Shown piece after piece: positions 27,483 through 34,490 of a stretch of 64,000 nt of DNA (position 1 is the stretch's first letter; each line of letters begins with the position of its first letter). The notes under the pieces are model-generated. The model was given only the letters and a program-made list of their open reading frames with translations. It did no database searches and had not been told where the DNA came from. The position numbers were made by a program, and so were the translations under genes. Origin of the DNA: Halorarius halobius (lineage in GTDB: Archaea; Halobacteriota; Halobacteria; Halobacteriales; Haloarculaceae); assembly GCF_024298865.1 (NCBI RefSeq), contig NZ_CP101162.1, positions 62,001 to 126,000 on the forward strand. Reading direction: 5' to 3'.

Positions 27483-27857
27483 TTATTTGCGACCCGCAGA
27501 GATGAGGATCACGCTCATGAAGATGCTGAACACACCTCCCGTCGCGCCTCCAGCGAACAATCCCGTAGTAAGTGATCGATCAACCATCCACGCCGAGAGC
27601 CCCCCGAGAAGTGCTCCAACGACGATACTGACAAACAGAGTGAACCCAATCAGGCGATACTGCCAGTTTGTCTGATCCAGATTTGCGTCAGCGAATCGGC
27701 CTGCAAAGCCACCGATTACGAGCCCGCCTGCGGCACCGAATCCAGCTAGGACCGCGAACTCAGATTGGAGTCCGGTGATCATCGCCGCAGTTCCACCGAT
27801 TCCTGCTCCAATCGGGATTCCCCCACCAGTGCCGTATTGTTCTACTGTGGTAACCAT
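27483..27857 (-). CDS. Glycine-rich four-helix membrane protein
   Basis: A 124-residue protein with helices rich in Gly and Ala (GAAGGLVIGGFAGRFA, GALLGGLSAWMV, GLFAGGATGGVFSIFM), reminiscent of small membrane proteins with packed glycine-zipper helices. The family is not recognised. It lies upstream of, and on the same strand as, the ABC exporter, about 137 bases away. Confidence 0.6.
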   Translation of the reverse strand: MVTTVEQYGTGGGIPIGAGIGGTAAMITGLQSEFAVLAGFGAAGGLVIGGFAGRFADANLDQTNWQYRLIGFTLFVSIVVGALLGGLSAWMVDRSLTTGLFAGGATGGVFSIFMSVILISAGRK

Positions 27858-27999
27858 ACCGCGTATTCAGAGCGGATTCTCGTAATACCATGCGGGAAAC
27901 CCGATTCAGTCGGTGTACGTGGACGGTCAGGTGTACGAAGAGTGGGTAGAGAGCCGTTGAACCGACCGCTTCATCAGAGTCGAGCGTCTATCATCGGCT

Positions 28000-28671
28000 A
28001 TGAATTCTCGTCGACGGTTTCTGATCGCGGCGGCAGTCGTCGTCATCTCCGGTGTGATGAGTGTGCTCGCCGCACCAGAACTCCCCACACGGATGGCGAC
28101 ACACTGGAACGCCGCTGGACAACCGGATGGAACGATGTCGAAGCCAGCAGCACTCGCACTCTTTCCAGCGATCTCCGCTGTCCTTCTCGTCGTCTTCGCG
28201 GCCATCCCGCGCATCGGCCCGCTTCGGGAGAACATCGTCTCATTCCGCCCGGTGTATGACTGGTTCGTCGTCGTGTTCGTCGTGTTTATGACTGTCATCC
28301 ACGGCGGTGTCATCGCGTTCAATCTCGGCTACGAATTCAACTTCACGCTCCTCGTCCTTGCGGCCGTCGCGGGCCTGTTCTACTACGTTGGAGTGCTCCT
28401 CACTCACGCCGAACGCAACTGGTTCGTCGGCATCCGGACGCCATGGACGCTCTCGAGCGACGAAGTCTGGGCTCGAACACATCACCTCGGTGGTCGCTTG
28501 TTTAAACTGACTGCGCTCATCGCGCTCATCGGCCTCTTCTTCGGTGACTATGCTGTCTATTTCCTCATCGTGCCGGCGCTCCTCACCGCGGGAATCACTG
28601 TTGTCTACTCGTACTACGTGTACGAGCAGCTTGAGCGAGACTCAGATCCGGACTCGACAAACTCACTGTGA
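28000..28671 (+). CDS. SdpI-family (DUF1648) immunity-like membrane protein
   Basis: A 223-residue protein with six to seven helices. The N-terminal DUF1648 signature is clear: LPTRMATHWNAAGQPDGTMS at about residues 27-46. The SdpI domain follows, with the conserved R-N-W-F-V-G-I-R-T-P-W-T-L stretch (WFVGIRTPWTLSSDEVW) at about 140-156. SdpI in Bacillus gives immunity to the SdpC toxin and signals through an ArsR-like repressor; no SdpR homologue lies beside it here. Role in halocin-type immunity is inference. Confidence 0.88.
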   Translation: MNSRRRFLIAAAVVVISGVMSVLAAPELPTRMATHWNAAGQPDGTMSKPAALALFPAISAVLLVVFAAIPRIGPLRENIVSFRPVYDWFVVVFVVFMTVIHGGVIAFNLGYEFNFTLLVLAAVAGLFYYVGVLLTHAERNWFVGIRTPWTLSSDEVWARTHHLGGRLFKLTALIALIGLFFGDYAVYFLIVPALLTAGITVVYSYYVYEQLERDSDPDSTNSL

Positions 28672-28857
28672 GAGGCGCTGTTAAAACTCTCGGCGTATGA
28701 TAGTTTATCGAGGCCTTGCTGCATACAGGGCGCATAGTCAGCACCGAGGAATTACTTAGTTTGGACTACACTGAGTGCTCAATACAGGGGAATCACTGAA
28801 CAAACCACGTACCACATCCGGCGATTGAGAACCTCTAAGAGCCCGTAGGTTGCCGAA
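28672..28857. other. Intergenic region with IS-end-like inverted repeat
   Basis: No gene. TGCTGCATACAGGGCGCATA followed by GTCAGCA at 28718-28744 has complementary ends (TGCTG and CAGCA) and resembles recurring haloarchaeal insertion-sequence termini. Its reverse complement partly matches the repeat relics at 19600 and 29745. Confidence 0.35.
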
Positions 28858-29088
28858 TCACTCGCTATAGTCGAATTCGTTGGTAGCCGTCGATTCGACC
28901 GGGAAGACCTGCGTGTCAGGTGCGTTGAGTGGGCTGTCCGAGCCGGTGAGCCACGCGGTGAGGTAGACGACGCAGGCTGCGATGACAGCAATGGGTAGTT
29001 GGAGAGTAAAAACGCCGTAAATGAGTGTGATGAGGATCGTTACGCGGGTGACCGTCTGCCGGTTGGCGTCTCCGTAGTATGCAGACTG
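28858..29088 (-). pseudogene. Possible C-terminal remnant of a membrane protein gene
   Basis: An open frame without an ATG or GTG start reads, near its beginning, YYGDANRQTVTRVTILITLI, then one helix (PIAVIAACVVYLTAWLTG) and an acidic tail ending in EFDYSE before TGA at 28858-28860. It looks like the end of a larger membrane protein whose 5' part is gone. The next gene upstream starts divergently at 29239. The family is not recognised. Confidence 0.35.
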
Positions 29089-29238
29089 CTAACTATACGC
29101 TCTCTATGTAGTACGCCATTTCTGTCGTCATCAGAGTATTTCAACGGGGCCGGACAATGTTCGACCACCGTGGCAAATCCAGCGCACGAGTGCCGTAGTA
29201 CCCGTAGTATTACAACTCGTGGGAACACAGCACGCTTT

Positions 29239-29709
29239 GTGCCCTCCAGACGTGAACTGATTGCGGGTGTAGCTGGCATCTTGAGCGTGACCGCTGGCTG
29301 TCTCGGTAACGACGACACCGTCGCTCGGTGTTCCAGTCAAGGAGTGGGTAGCGGCTCGCAACACCTCCGTGAGATTGCCCCAATACAAGGTGACGAACAG
29401 ATCGCTCTCGGGATACTGGTCTCCGAGCAGGCTATTTCCGGTGAGCTGTATCACACAGTACGGATACGAGATAGTGACGACACCCTCGTTGCTTCGGTTC
29501 CGCTCATGAATGATCGTGGGATGAGCAGTCTTGACCCCGAAGATTACTCGGTATTCGGATCCAGCAGTGGCGAACTATATGCGGTACCGTTAGGTCCTCC
29601 ACCGGTTCATGGTGAGTACACGGCCTCATTGATTAGTTCGGAAGGCGAGCAAATCGCGACCGCGAGTCTCCGGTTCAATTGCTACGCGGAGGACGGAACG
29701 CTCCCGTAA
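29239..29709 (+). CDS. Tat-exported lipoprotein, unknown
   Basis: A 156-residue protein starting at GTG (V-P-S-R-R-E-L-I-A-G). A twin-arginine signal is followed by the lipobox TAGC (cysteine at about residue 20), then an acidic ectodomain with two further cysteines and beta-rich segments (GEYTASLISSEGEQIATASL). The 80 codons upstream in frame are not protein-like, so GTG 29239 is preferred. It is anchored to the outer face of the membrane. No family is recognised. Confidence 0.65.
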   Translation: MPSRRELIAGVAGILSVTAGCLGNDDTVARCSSQGVGSGSQHLREIAPIQGDEQIALGILVSEQAISGELYHTVRIRDSDDTLVASVPLMNDRGMSSLDPEDYSVFGSSSGELYAVPLGPPPVHGEYTASLISSEGEQIATASLRFNCYAEDGTLP

Positions 29710-29744
29710 CTGAGACAGATAGATTGTAATGAGGTGGGTCTGTG

Positions 29745-29768
29745 CTGCATTCACGCGCTGTATCTCGC
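29745..29768 (+). repeat. Short dispersed repeat, copy 2
   Basis: CTGCATTCACGCGCTGTATC followed by TCGC; 22 of 24 positions match 19600-19623. It lies between the lipoprotein gene at 29239 and the membrane-protein gene at 29868. Confidence 0.4.
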
Positions 29769-29867
29769 ACGACGGTATCGTCAGCCATTGACGGTTTCGA
29801 CAGAGGCCTGTGAGATTATCTTAGAAACGACTACCGTGACTTGTCCCGTACTCTCATTAGATACTCA

Positions 29868-30113
29868 ATGAACGAAGATACGGCTCGAAAACTCGGTAAT
29901 GGGCTACTTATCGCCGGCCTCCTCTGTTTCGTCGGTGGTGCCGCGATGCTCGTAACGGGCTCACCTGCCGAGACCACCATATACGCTCTCGGTGCGCTCG
30001 GACTGCTCTTCGTCGGGACTGGCACGGCCGTCAAAAATCGTTCCGGACTCAGTCAGCGAGATCAGGGCCGTTTTGGAGCGTACCGACCGAATCCCCCACG
30101 TCGGGGCATCTGA
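29868..30113 (+). CDS. Small two-helix membrane protein
   Basis: An 81-residue protein starting MNEDTARKLGNGLLIAGLLC. Helices lie at about residues 9-30 and 38-57 and the tail is basic (LSQRDQGRFGAYRPNPPRRG). No family is recognised. ATG 29868 is preferred over one 27 bases upstream because of the clean acidic N-terminus. A second small membrane gene follows 41 bases later. Confidence 0.6.
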   Translation: MNEDTARKLGNGLLIAGLLCFVGGAAMLVTGSPAETTIYALGALGLLFVGTGTAVKNRSGLSQRDQGRFGAYRPNPPRRGI

Positions 30114-30154
30114 GATGCAACACACCAAAATATCAGCAGTTACGGACGTACTGT

Positions 30155-30382
30155 ATGGCACACGATCTGTCCTTCGAGAATTTCCTGCGAGAATTGGGGT
30201 TGCGGATAGGCGCTGCCGCTGTCGTTGTGGGACTTTTCTTTGGGCTCGGATACATCAATAGGACTGGTTTCTTCGGGTTGTCTCGGTTTCTGGATAACCA
30301 GGTCGTGTTCTTTGCGACAGCGTTCGGCCTAGCTGGGCTCGTTTCACTGTGCTGGATTGAATTTCAGCAGTACAGAGCGTGA
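30155..30382 (+). CDS. Small two-helix membrane protein
   Basis: A 75-residue protein, MAHDLSFENFLRELGLRIGA..., with helices at about residues 17-35 and 49-67 (FFATAFGLAGLVSLCWIEF). Unrecognised. It ends just before IS200/IS605-type relic DNA. Likely co-transcribed with the 81-residue protein upstream. Confidence 0.55.
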   Translation: MAHDLSFENFLRELGLRIGAAAVVVGLFFGLGYINRTGFFGLSRFLDNQVVFFATAFGLAGLVSLCWIEFQQYRA

Positions 30383-30399
30383 CCACAAATTCGTGTTAC

Positions 30400-30774
30400 A
30401 GAAGTACAAGGAGAAAGCCCCGTGCTTTAGCGCGGGGATGAATCCGACAACTCGTACACAAGCCACGTTGGCCGCCCCGAACGGATGTTTTACGTAATGA
30501 GTCACCGTATTAACAATCAACCGAGGCGGCCTGCCCGCCCTGCTAATCGGACAATATCGGGATTCCTCGATTCCACGCAGAAAGCACCCCTTTCTGTGCT
30601 GGAACACGGGGTGCAGGTAGCAAAAGTATCTCCGAATCCCTTCCCGGGATAGGAGTAACGGCTGGTTGGCACAGCCAGTAGTTGGCTTCCAAGGCGACTA
30701 CAAACCGTAAACACCCCAACTCAGCGGTGCGGTACCGTGGGAATCCTCGCGCTTTAGCGCGAGGAGGATGTCAA
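30400..30774 (+). mobile_element. Noncoding IS200/IS605-type remnant with two end hairpins
   Basis: Two hairpins of the type that closes haloarchaeal tnpB elements: CCCCGTGC-TTTA-GCGCGGGG at 30418-30437 and CCTCGCGC-TTTA-GCGCGAGG at 30745-30764, the second followed by AGGATGTCAA (30765-30774). About 300 bases between them contain no recognisable transposase frame. The second end lies directly against a truncated gene, so an element inserted there and then decayed or lost its coding part. Such ends can encode TnpB-guide-like RNAs; here the nuclease gene is missing. Confidence 0.55.
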
Positions 30775-30776
30775 TT

Positions 30777-30895
30777 TTCCAGTACTCCCGGTAGAGCGAC
30801 CGAATGTACCCGACAGCCGACTCGTCGAAGTGAACGGCGTCCTCGGTGAAGCGCGCTGTACCGCGTTTCGTCGAAAACGACTCGATGGAGGGCAT
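30777..30895 (-). pseudogene. 5' stump of a gene cut by IS200/IS605 remnant
   Basis: MPSIESFSTKRGTARFTEDA begins a well-formed N-terminus that continues to LYREYWK and then reads into the IS right end (the frame becomes the complement of the hairpin). The rest of the gene is not found on the far side of the relic. The segment resembles the start of PH-like haloarchaeal membrane proteins (R-x-x-F-x-E-D-x-V-H-F-D-E), but this is tentative. Confidence 0.5.
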
Positions 30896-30951
30896 GTGAG
30901 GAACCATCGACCGGGGGAAGGTATGAATTACGCTGCGTGGGAACGTCGCTT

Positions 30952-31053
30952 GTGAGCGTTCGCTTCAGGTATACACAAGAGGCAGCAGCCGTTATTCTGG
31001 GTATGATTGCGTTCTTCCTCTTCGTTTCACAAGTCCACTCCTGGGTGAGATGA
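30952..31053 (+). CDS. 33-residue membrane micro-protein
   Basis: GTG start; the peptide reads VSVRFRYTQEAAAVILGMIA then FFLFVSQVHSWVR, one membrane helix. Its TGA (31051-31053) overlaps the ATG of the next gene (31050), the tight overlap typical of translational coupling. It could instead be the tail of a decayed larger gene. The sequence quality (hydrophobic helix flanked by Arg) argues that it is translated. Confidence 0.4.
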   Translation: MSVRFRYTQEAAAVILGMIAFFLFVSQVHSWVR

Positions 31054-31889
31054 TGGCGCAGTCCACTTCCGATCCGGGTGCCGTCGCAGTTGACTGGGAA
31101 CTTGACGTGACGGATTCCCTTCTCTTACAGATCCTCGCGTACGTGTGTCCCAGCATCTTCGGTGGCATCGCACTCCTCGCCGGTGGGCTGTTACTCTGGC
31201 TTGTCGTTTCGGCGGTGCTGGATGGTGACCTCGCTCGGGCAGTCGGGATCGTCGCCTTCGCGATACTGGCGCTGCTTTCCCGTCGCTATCTTCCGGCACT
31301 ACTCGAGACGAATCTCACCGACCCGTTCTGGAACCGATATTCGCGGCGCGGGCTCGTCATCGGGAGCGTCTGTGGCGCACTCATCCTTCTCGGGAGCGCG
31401 CAGCTGCATCCAACTGCACCGTTCGTGGTGTTCATCGCCAGCTGGGTGCCGCTTGTCCTTACCGCAGCGTTTCCGACGAGTGGTCACGCTGAGCCAGCGG
31501 TTGGAACGCTCGTCATCGACGACACCGAGGTTCCGCTCGAAGCAGTCAGCGGATTTCGGATGGGTTCCGTAGGTACGTTCGCCGTCTGCTGGCTCTCGTA
31601 TACACGGGGTGTCCCGACCGCGCCTCGTCTCATATTCCTCCCTTCCAACTACGTCGATGTAGTCACGGAGCTGATTGATACGGGCACGGAGTCTTCGAGG
31701 CGGGCACGCTCGACGATTGGTCGAACGGAACGACTCGTCGCCGGACTCTTCGGTCTCGGCATGATCGCTCTGGGCCCGGTTCTCTGGGTGATTCTTCCGC
31801 CGGGAGACGGGCAGGCTGTTGCATTGTACGCAGGGGCGATGTTCGGTCTCTTCGGGATGCTGCTACTCTGGTATGCATACAGCGCCTGA
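31050..31889 (+). CDS. Membrane protein with central PH-like cytosolic segment
   Basis: A 279-residue protein. Four N-terminal helices (about residues 28-140), a soluble beta-rich segment (GTLVIDDTEVPLEAVSGFRM ... LIFLPSNYVDVV) of about 80 residues and two C-terminal helices (LVAGLFGLGMIALGPVLWVI; GAMFGLFGMLLLWYAYSA). The architecture is of the bPH/DUF-type sensor-like membrane proteins. It is translationally linked to the 33-residue frame upstream. No enzyme motif is visible. Confidence 0.65.
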   Translation: MMAQSTSDPGAVAVDWELDVTDSLLLQILAYVCPSIFGGIALLAGGLLLWLVVSAVLDGDLARAVGIVAFAILALLSRRYLPALLETNLTDPFWNRYSRRGLVIGSVCGALILLGSAQLHPTAPFVVFIASWVPLVLTAAFPTSGHAEPAVGTLVIDDTEVPLEAVSGFRMGSVGTFAVCWLSYTRGVPTAPRLIFLPSNYVDVVTELIDTGTESSRRARSTIGRTERLVAGLFGLGMIALGPVLWVILPPGDGQAVALYAGAMFGLFGMLLLWYAYSA

Positions 31890-31932
31890 GCGCCCGAAGA
31901 GATTTACCGAATTGTTCGGAGTAGTTAGATGA

Positions 31933-33009
31933 ATGGATAGAGACAGGTGGCCAGCCCCGATCCGCACCCTCCGAGGCTACCTGCCCGCCGAAATGCGGGT
32001 GCTTCGCGGAGCAGTTGGAGCACTCGGCGGTGTGATCCTCCTTGGCAGCATTCTCAGCATACTGCTTGGGGGAAATTGGCAGCTCGGGTATGGCGACGAT
32101 CGTCTCCTCGTTGCCATCTTCCTCGTCTTGATACCAGCCGGGCTTGGAGTTGCATCCCCCATCTGGTACTGGCTCGGACGCCCAGTCTGGGATTGGTTTG
32201 ACCGCCCAGGCGACTACCTTCTGGGTCCGTTTCGGGAGGTTCGATTCCTCCCCGGCCTCGCCGGTTCCGTGATAGGCGTCGCACTCATCTTTCCTGTCAG
32301 TGCCACCTCACGGCTCTTGGTACAGACGTTCGTCCCATTTGGCCTCGCTATCGCGATCGGAACGCCACTCTGGTACTGGGTAGTGCGACCGACAGGAGTG
32401 GTCGATACTGAGCGATGGCTACCCGAGGTTCCTTCTGAATCGCCGCTGACGGAAACCGCGGTACGGTCCCTTCTCGTTCTCGGCGTCCTCTTCGGTGCGA
32501 GTCTAGCTATCACCTCCGTAATCGCCTTACCTGTCGTCGGAATCGGTCAACCAGTAACTGCAAACGGACTTGCTGTGGCTGTCACAGACGCTCGGACTGT
32601 ACCCGAGATAGCTGAAATTGAGGATGAGAGGGTTCACGGTGGCGACAGCCGGCAGCTCCTCTTGGTGCGTGTCTCCGTCGAAAACCGGGGTGAGACGCGA
32701 CGGCAACTTCCGGGCACATCCGTCGGCGATATCACAGTGATTGCGCCAACGTGTAGCGCACAAAATTTCGGCGAACCGTCGCACAACTGCAATCAGGTCT
32801 ACGTCGACGGAAACTTCCGGACGAACGGAACCACGTACACAAACTACGACACGCGTCAGGCGGCCGCTGACGGGACAATCGGACCGGGAGACCGCATCGC
32901 TGGTTGGCTCGTGTTTCGTCTTGAATCCCGGCCGACCCAGACCTCTGGATCCGAATCGATGGTGATCGTCGATGACGTCGGCCGATGGACTCTCGGCGGC
33001 GAGAACTAG
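31933..33009 (+). CDS. Membrane protein with extracellular DUF4352-like domain
   Basis: A 358-residue protein. About six helices occupy the first 210 residues, with repeated W-Y-W motifs (PIWYWLGRPVWDWFDRPGDY; TPLWYWVVRP), suggesting an internal duplication of the membrane half. The C-terminal 150 residues form a beta-rich ectodomain (LLLVRVSVENRGETRRQLPG; GWLVFRLESRPTQ) like DUF4352/Telomeric-repeat-binding-factor-like immunoglobulin folds, with two cysteines. It starts 43 bases after the gene at 31050 and is probably in the same operon. Confidence 0.65.
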   Translation: MDRDRWPAPIRTLRGYLPAEMRVLRGAVGALGGVILLGSILSILLGGNWQLGYGDDRLLVAIFLVLIPAGLGVASPIWYWLGRPVWDWFDRPGDYLLGPFREVRFLPGLAGSVIGVALIFPVSATSRLLVQTFVPFGLAIAIGTPLWYWVVRPTGVVDTERWLPEVPSESPLTETAVRSLLVLGVLFGASLAITSVIALPVVGIGQPVTANGLAVAVTDARTVPEIAEIEDERVHGGDSRQLLLVRVSVENRGETRRQLPGTSVGDITVIAPTCSAQNFGEPSHNCNQVYVDGNFRTNGTTYTNYDTRQAAADGTIGPGDRIAGWLVFRLESRPTQTSGSESMVIVDDVGRWTLGGEN

Positions 33010-33076
33010 CGCGTCAAGATGATCGTGCTGTCGAACTTCTTCAGCGAGGACGAGCCGGACCTGTGATCAAACGGGA

Positions 33077-33310
33077 GTGACGTTTTTCACAGACAGTCTT
33101 CTCCTTCAGTACGTGTTGAAAGAGCAGCTGAGGAGCTTCAGTGATCTAGAGGTGTACTCGGCTATTCTTGTCGCTGTAGTTGTCAGCGCAATCGTCACGT
33201 ATCAAGCCGACGTGAGCGGCGTACTGCTCTGGGGTACGGCGTTCGTTTCGACGCTGTTCGCGGCAGCTGCGTTCTTCGCTGGGCTGTTGGTTTTGAAACG
33301 GTATCAGTAG
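33077..33310 (+). CDS. Small two-helix membrane protein
   Basis: A 77-residue protein with GTG start (VTFFTDSLLLQYVLKEQLRS). Helices lie at about residues 26-42 and 49-72. Unrecognised. It is the last gene before a convergent membrane protein gene. Confidence 0.45.
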   Translation: MTFFTDSLLLQYVLKEQLRSFSDLEVYSAILVAVVVSAIVTYQADVSGVLLWGTAFVSTLFAAAAFFAGLLVLKRYQ

Positions 33311-33379
33311 GACACCGGTGGGTAGGTCACACTCGTCGAGTACCTATGAGAGATGGTCCGATAGAACCACAATACAATT

Positions 33380-34243
33380 TCAGACCTCGGAAGCGAATCG
33401 CTGAAGCACGTCAAGGCGGCGAAGACCGTATTCGATACCTGCTACGATGAGGAGTATCCCCAAGTAGAGGAACCAGCCGCCGAAGTAGAGTGCGTGGGGA
33501 TCCTCCACACTCGCCGTGAACTCTGCTTGCACGTCGATCAGGATGAACACCGTCAGTAGCGTCGCTGGCGCGATCAGGCGATGTCGGACTAAGAAGTAGA
33601 GTGGAACCGCCGCGAGCACCCACATGCCAACGGCACCGAACAGATACAACAGCCATTCGAAGCCACCAGAAAGCGTTACCCCGAGCCGAGCAGCGTACCA
33701 CACCATAACAACGGCGTGCAGAAGACCGCCTACAGAAGCGATAGCAATTGCTCGTCGTCGTGGAGCTGGAATTGACAACCACGGAAGCGATCCCGAAACT
33801 GACGGCACTCGTGTCCACATATCTCGAATCACGTACTCGACGAGTCCGAGGAACAGGAACCCGACCGTCCAGACCGATGCGTTGACCATATAGCGGACGA
33901 TGTAGAGCCCGTTCTCGACGACCAGGATGCCGGTCGGCTCGGCGAGTCGTTCCAGTTCGGCGACGTCGCGAAACGTTGGTCCAGGAGGCGTGAGTTCCAT
34001 TCCGAGGACGTAGGCCGTTGTGAGGACGAGCGCAACCACGGGGGTAATGAGCCGGAATCGAACAGCGAGCCAGACCGGAACTGCTGCGACGACGACGAGC
34101 CCACCATATCGCCACAGGAGGCCACCGAGCGAATATTGCGATGGCCCGATCGAATAGCCGAGACTGAGAGCGACGAGGAGCACCCCGGCCGCATAAATGA
34201 CGCCAATAGCGAGGCTGAAACCGACGGCTCGTCTGGAGGGCAT
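33380..34243 (-). CDS. Eight-helix membrane protein with internal duplication
   Basis: A 287-residue protein (MPSRRAVGFSLAIGVIYAAG...). Two similar halves: each has a helix, L-G-x-L-W/L-L, a P-V/L-W/Y-L-A/V-R-F/H-R-L-I-x-P turn (PVWLAVRFRLITP and PLYFLVRHRLIAP), then two more helices. This is an internal repeat seen directly. ATG 34243 is preferred; the longer frame runs through a MITE. The function is unknown. Confidence 0.7.
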   Translation of the reverse strand: MPSRRAVGFSLAIGVIYAAGVLLVALSLGYSIGPSQYSLGGLLWRYGGLVVVAAVPVWLAVRFRLITPVVALVLTTAYVLGMELTPPGPTFRDVAELERLAEPTGILVVENGLYIVRYMVNASVWTVGFLFLGLVEYVIRDMWTRVPSVSGSLPWLSIPAPRRRAIAIASVGGLLHAVVMVWYAARLGVTLSGGFEWLLYLFGAVGMWVLAAVPLYFLVRHRLIAPATLLTVFILIDVQAEFTASVEDPHALYFGGWFLYLGILLIVAGIEYGLRRLDVLQRFASEV

Positions 34244-34303
34244 GCGTTCGAATGGGGGCTCTTCTGGCTTCTTTGTTGTCCCGAGAAGACGCCTGGGATT
34301 GGG

Positions 34304-34445
34304 GCTGAGACGGCTCTGTTGAAACCCTTCTCTGATGACATTGGAGAAAGGTCTTCTACCGACAGTTCTCGACAGAACCAGCCGAAACCGGACGCTATAC
34401 GAAATCGCACGACGACAAGAGGGTTTCAACAAGGCCGCTGAGACC
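34304..34445. mobile_element. 126-bp MITE with 8-bp target duplication
   Basis: The element is 34312-34437. Its ends, GGCTCTGTTGAAACCCT on the left and, in reverse complement, GGCCTTGTTGAAACCCT on the right, form terminal inverted repeats with two mismatches. Exact 8-bp copies GCTGAGAC flank it at 34304-34311 and 34438-34445. It is too short to code for a transposase, hence nonautonomous. Repeat start (G-x-C-T) and 8-bp duplication suggest mobilisation by an IS1595-like enzyme, but the family assignment is a guess. It lies between two divergent membrane genes. Confidence 0.85.
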
Positions 34446-34490
34446 GGAGGTAGTGCCCGTGCGTCCGGTTGAACGCCGCGAAGAAGGCAG

